From the NCBI GenBank assembly GCA_003116975.1, contig BGKB01000221.1, positions 1 to 64,000 of the forward strand: a stretch of DNA of 64,000 nt, read 5' to 3'. Shown here piece after piece: positions 61,059-64,000 of this stretch. The translations under genes and the position numbers were made by a program. The first letter of the stretch is position 1. The number at the start of each line of letters is the position of its first letter. This DNA comes from Aurantiochytrium sp. KH105 (Eukaryota > Sar > Bigyra > Thraustochytrida > Thraustochytriidae). Below the pieces are notes generated by a model, which was not told the origin of the DNA, did no database searches, and saw only the letters and a list, made by a program, of their open reading frames with translations.

Positions 61059-62120
61059 TCAGAACGGCTTGCGGCCGATTGTAAGAATGCTAGGGATCGG
61101 TATGGCATCTCCCTCAGGAGTTCTTGCTTTGCAGTCTACCTCGGGTTGAGTCTCTTGTCGAATCACCTCGAGACCAGCCATACGAATGGCGGCTTGCACG
61201 TATGCATTTGTCACAATGCGACAAATTCCCTGCTGCATGCCGGCCTGTACCTCGGCACTTCGCAAGTACGCACTCTGCTCCTTGGTCGTCAAAGCCAGAA
61301 GACCACCAGGTCGCAAGCATCGCGCCATCTCCGCAAGCGCACGCTTCTCTTGGTCGGCGGCTGCCCAAATATCGAACATATGAAAAGCTAAAACGCCGTC
61401 AAAACTATTAGCCTCCCATGGAAGCTTTTCTACCGACCCCAGCGTCAAGTGTATCCGTTCGGGATCTGGAATAGCCTCCTGGCATTGCTCTAAAGCCTCG
61501 GGACTAATATCGAGACCCTCCAAAACGCACGCGCTCGGGTCAGGAAAACGCTCCAAGAAGGGCGCAAAGCAGAGTCCGCCGCCGCATCCCACGTCAAGTA
61601 TTCTTAACGCAGGCGATGCTTCCTTGTGGCTCTGGCTTCCCAGCGGCAGCGTTTCTGCGTTCCGAGGTCTCTTGCCCCGAACGCGTTCGCGCTGCTCAAG
61701 AGGCGTGCCTTTATCGTCGGCCGTGCCGTTGCTCTCATCTTCTTTGTGCTGCTGTGAAATTTCTTCATTGCCGACATGGACATCTTCGCAAACGTTTCGG
61801 TCTTTTGCGTCGTGTAGGTCATCGTCCGCATCAGCGTCCGTACGACCCGCGCTCTGCGTGGCAGGTCCGACCGGAAAGGGAAGACGTGCAAAAGCCCAAG
61901 CGACACCAGCCGAGTTGAGATCTTTCATGAGCCCATGCGCGACATTTCTGCCAAACCAGCCGCTGGGTCGTGCGATTTGGCGCGCCAGGAGCCTATAAAA
62001 CCAGCGCTGCGAGAGGTGCCACAAGGTGCCCGCGCCCAAGAGATATAGACTCGGTTTCACGGTGAGCCACCAGAACCAGTCCAGCAGCCACACGAGCCAC
62101 GACCACGCAGTCCAAATCAT
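61059..62120 (-). CDS. Membrane-anchored class I SAM methyltransferase
   Basis: From the chosen start (MIWTAWSWLV) the protein is 353 aa. Residues about 1-36 are Trp/Leu-rich and form one hydrophobic anchor or hairpin. Residues about 90-170 are an acidic and then basic low-complexity insert. The Rossmann methyltransferase core starts at about 172, with motif I ILDVGCGGG (174-182), acidic residue Asp204 after strand 2 (EGLDISPEAL), the LPWEANSFDGVLAFHMFDIW block and LRPGGLLALTTKE. These bind S-adenosylmethionine. The order of a hydrophobic N-terminus then a small methyltransferase resembles METTL7/ubiE-type enzymes, but the substrate is not predictable. An ATG at 62309 would add 63 basic residues; I consider it less likely. 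Confidence 0.82.
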   Translation of the reverse strand: MIWTAWSWLVWLLDWFWWLTVKPSLYLLGAGTLWHLSQRWFYRLLARQIARPSGWFGRNVAHGLMKDLNSAGVAWAFARLPFPVGPATQSAGRTDADADDDLHDAKDRNVCEDVHVGNEEISQQHKEDESNGTADDKGTPLEQRERVRGKRPRNAETLPLGSQSHKEASPALRILDVGCGGGLCFAPFLERFPDPSACVLEGLDISPEALEQCQEAIPDPERIHLTLGSVEKLPWEANSFDGVLAFHMFDIWAAADQEKRALAEMARCLRPGGLLALTTKEQSAYLRSAEVQAGMQQGICRIVTNAYVQAAIRMAGLEVIRQETQPEVDCKARTPEGDAIPIPSILTIGRKPF

Positions 62121-63074
62121 CGTGACTCGCGCCTTGACTCTCTCGTCCGTCCGCCAACTTGCCCACCCCGGCTTTCCGTTTGCGCTGCGCCCGGCAAGGG
62201 CGTCTCGCCGCCGGAGCGGACAGCGCGCGTAAGCTCTGCGCAAATCCACTTTACTTTCTTCTTTCTCTCGGGCTCCTTTTTGACCTCTATTTGCAACCCT
62301 GAAAAGCAAAGCGACCCAAATGCGTCCTTTATCCCATTAAAGTCTCTTTTCCATAAACGCGACGGGATTGTATCTTCTTTCTGCATCCGAGTTCTGATCG
62401 CGCGACTCGGACCAGAGATTCATCCGCAGCCGTCTTGGCCTAGAGATGTGCTGCGTCGCGAGACAGGCTCTCCGGTACGGTACTCGACGGGAGCGGGTTG
62501 GCGGGCTGCGATGCGAGTCAAGGCGGTGAAAAAAACCACAGCCGTCAAGTGGGGCTGACGGGTACTAAGGCGGCCTAGGCTCTAATTACCGGCCCGCCTG
62601 GATGACATGCGACGCTCGTAGAACGACTTTCGCAGCGAAGAAGCAGCGAAGTCGCGCCCGTCGCCGCGCCAACTTGCGAGCTAGTTCGTGTGGGCTCGTC
62701 GCTGCGCGCGAAGGGTCCTTGGCCAGAATAGACGGGGGTGAAAGGGAGGTAAGAGCGGGCGTGCGCTTTAGCGAAGCTCGAGCGAGCGAGCGAGCGAGCA
62801 ACCACCCCTACCCCCCTCGCTTTCGTGCACGTCACCTTCTGCCCAAGCCCTGAGGCCTATCTGCCAGAGTCTGTTTGCGTGCTTGCTCGCTTGCTTGATT
62901 GCTTGATTGCTTGCTTGCTTGCGAAATCGTTTGCGTGCTTGCTCGTGCGATTTCGACAGGTTGCACTGGACGCCATCTCCTCGGACAAGCAAGCAAACAG
63001 ACAGACATTCAAGCAAGCAAGCAAGCAAGCAAGCAAACAAACAAACAAGCAAACAAACAAACAAACAAATAATC
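62121..63074. other. Divergent promoter spacer
   Basis: About 950 bp between the methyltransferase (-) and the DCUN1 gene (+). It contains GGCCTAGGC at 62572-62580, GCGA near 62775-62800, TTGC at 62881-62922 and AAGC/AAAC at 63011-63070. No gene was seen. Confidence 0.55.
63011..63070. repeat. (AAGC)n/(AAAC)n repeat directly before a start codon
   Basis: AAGC units pass into AAAC units and end four bases before the DCUN1 start codon, so the repeat must lie in the mRNA leader or promoter. Confidence 0.95.
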
Positions 63075-63866
63075 ATGACCGCGTATGCGTCGCTTTCGTC
63101 GAGAAAGAAACGCATGGTCTCCGACCTGCAGCAATTTTGCGGCCTGCGGGATCGCCAGGCAGCCACAGACGCCCTCGAGGCAGCACATTGGGACCTCGAG
63201 CTCGCAGGCGACTACATTCTTTGCGCAGCCGCCAATGCGAGTGCAGCAGCGCCTACGCCCCCGCCGGTAGACCTTACCAAGATCAATGCCTGGTTTGAGA
63301 CCTACGCCGAGGAGGATCAACCAGAGACAATGCAGGTGGATGGCATTGTCAAATTCTGCCAGGATCTCGAGGTCAGTCCAGAGGACATTGTCCTGGTAGT
63401 CATTTCCAAGTACTTTGGCGCGGCCAACATGCTCGTGTACACAAAAGAAGAGTTTGTTCGTGGCATGCAGGCTATGGGAGTGGACACCCTCGACAAGCTC
63501 AAGCAGAAGATCCCGGACCTTCGCGCCGAGCTCAAGGACGACGAACTCTTCAAGGAGATCTACTTTTTTGCTTTCGGCTGGGCCTGCCCGCCAGGTCAAA
63601 AATCAATGCAGACGGAGACCGCCGTGGCGCTCTGGAAACTTCTCCTTCCCGAACGATTCGAGCTGCTCGACACCTGGACAAAGTACATTGAGCAGAACCG
63701 CAAGCACGCCATTTCTCGCGACGAGTGGCAGCTCCTCCTCCAGTTCGCCAAGGCTACGGACAAGGATCTGAATGGTTATGATGAGAACGAGGCCTGGCCT
63801 GTGCTCATTGATGAATTTGCAGAGTATGTCAAGAATAACACCGACTCGTCTGCCGGCGCCAACTAG
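63075..63866 (+). CDS. DCUN1-domain protein (DCN1-like NEDD8 ligase)
   Basis: Promotes attachment of NEDD8 to cullins, activating cullin-RING ubiquitin ligases. The 263-aa protein begins with a UBA-like helical domain (about 8-50: MVSDLQQFCGLRDRQAATDALEAAHWDLELA). The PONY/DCUN1 domain follows from about 65 to 250, with the hallmark blocks INAWFETYAEE, EEFVRGMQAMGVD, SMQTETAVALWKLLLPERF, ISRDEWQLLLQFAKA and the closing DENEAWPVLIDEFAEYV. Length fits DCN1/DCUN1D1. The start at MTAYASL directly precedes the UBA; an ATG at 62907 would add 56 residues read through microsatellite and is rejected. Confidence 0.96.
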   Translation: MTAYASLSSRKKRMVSDLQQFCGLRDRQAATDALEAAHWDLELAGDYILCAAANASAAAPTPPPVDLTKINAWFETYAEEDQPETMQVDGIVKFCQDLEVSPEDIVLVVISKYFGAANMLVYTKEEFVRGMQAMGVDTLDKLKQKIPDLRAELKDDELFKEIYFFAFGWACPPGQKSMQTETAVALWKLLLPERFELLDTWTKYIEQNRKHAISRDEWQLLLQFAKATDKDLNGYDENEAWPVLIDEFAEYVKNNTDSSAGAN

Positions 63867-64000
63867 TCCATCGAGGATGCGAATGCTAGCTACAGTTGAT
63901 GGAACACGTCCATTGGATTTCTTCGCTTACCGTTCATCGTGCCTTCTCGGCCTCCTTCACCATCTCCCGTACCCCTCTACGTTTTTTTCTTTTTTTTTTA
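63867..64000. other. Right edge, 3' flank of the DCUN1 gene
   Basis: About 130 bp ending in a T-rich stretch. Too short to contain a recognisable gene. Confidence 0.5.

Overview
This 64-kb window looks like nuclear DNA of a gene-dense unicellular eukaryote. It carries 24 supported protein genes, each an uninterrupted reading frame of up to 2119 codons, and four intron-containing tRNA-Tyr genes. The content (Arp2/3 subunit, eIF4E, IFT56, an EF-hand/WD40 protein of WDR49/64 type, SCO1, a secreted-type glutaminase, a 7TM-RGS protein, hybrid histidine kinase) fits a flagellated, osmotrophic heterotroph. The intronless GC-rich genes and the tetranucleotide microsatellites beside start codons suggest a thraustochytrid/labyrinthulomycete stramenopile (Aurantiochytrium/Hondaea type). 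That assignment is an inference from gene content and style, not from a search.

Layout: 1-3.2 kb is repeat-rich with no convincing gene. 3.2-9.3 kb holds an unknown protein, a GtaA-like glutaminase (-), a 2-oxoglutarate/Fe(II) oxygenase (+) and RTF2 (-). 9.3-11.9 kb is a long divergent spacer full of microsatellites. 11.9-19 kb has NAD-dependent glycerol-3-phosphate dehydrogenase, a GST-like protein and a 998-aa RS-rich membrane protein with a predicted beta-propeller ectodomain, all on +. 19-24 kb has a 7TM-RGS protein (-), an ankyrin/RanBP2-finger protein (+) and a class II-like eIF4E (-). 24.9-37.9 kb has IFT56 (+), a giant sacsin-type ATPase-domain protein (-), the EF-hand/WD40 protein (+) and a mitochondrial enoyl-CoA hydratase-family enzyme (-). 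39-51 kb has a small membrane protein (+), ARPC1 (-), a coiled-coil protein (+), a repeat/coiled-coil protein (-) and an ethylene-receptor-like hybrid histidine kinase (-). 50.8-55.9 kb is a 5-kb GC-rich spacer without a credible gene. 55.9-64 kb has SCO1 (+), the tRNA-Tyr cluster, a Cys-less pentameric ligand-gated channel (+), a methyltransferase (-) and a DCUN1-domain protein (+).

The genes are not operons and do not form one pathway. Most neighbours alternate strand: convergent gaps are short (about 0.13-0.48 kb) and divergent gaps long (about 0.5-5 kb) and rich in simple repeats, so paired promoters probably lie in the divergent gaps. The most unusual content is sensory: a kinase whose membrane domain matches the plant/cyanobacterial ethylene-binding domain, a bacterial-style ligand-gated channel, and a 7TM receptor fused to RGS.
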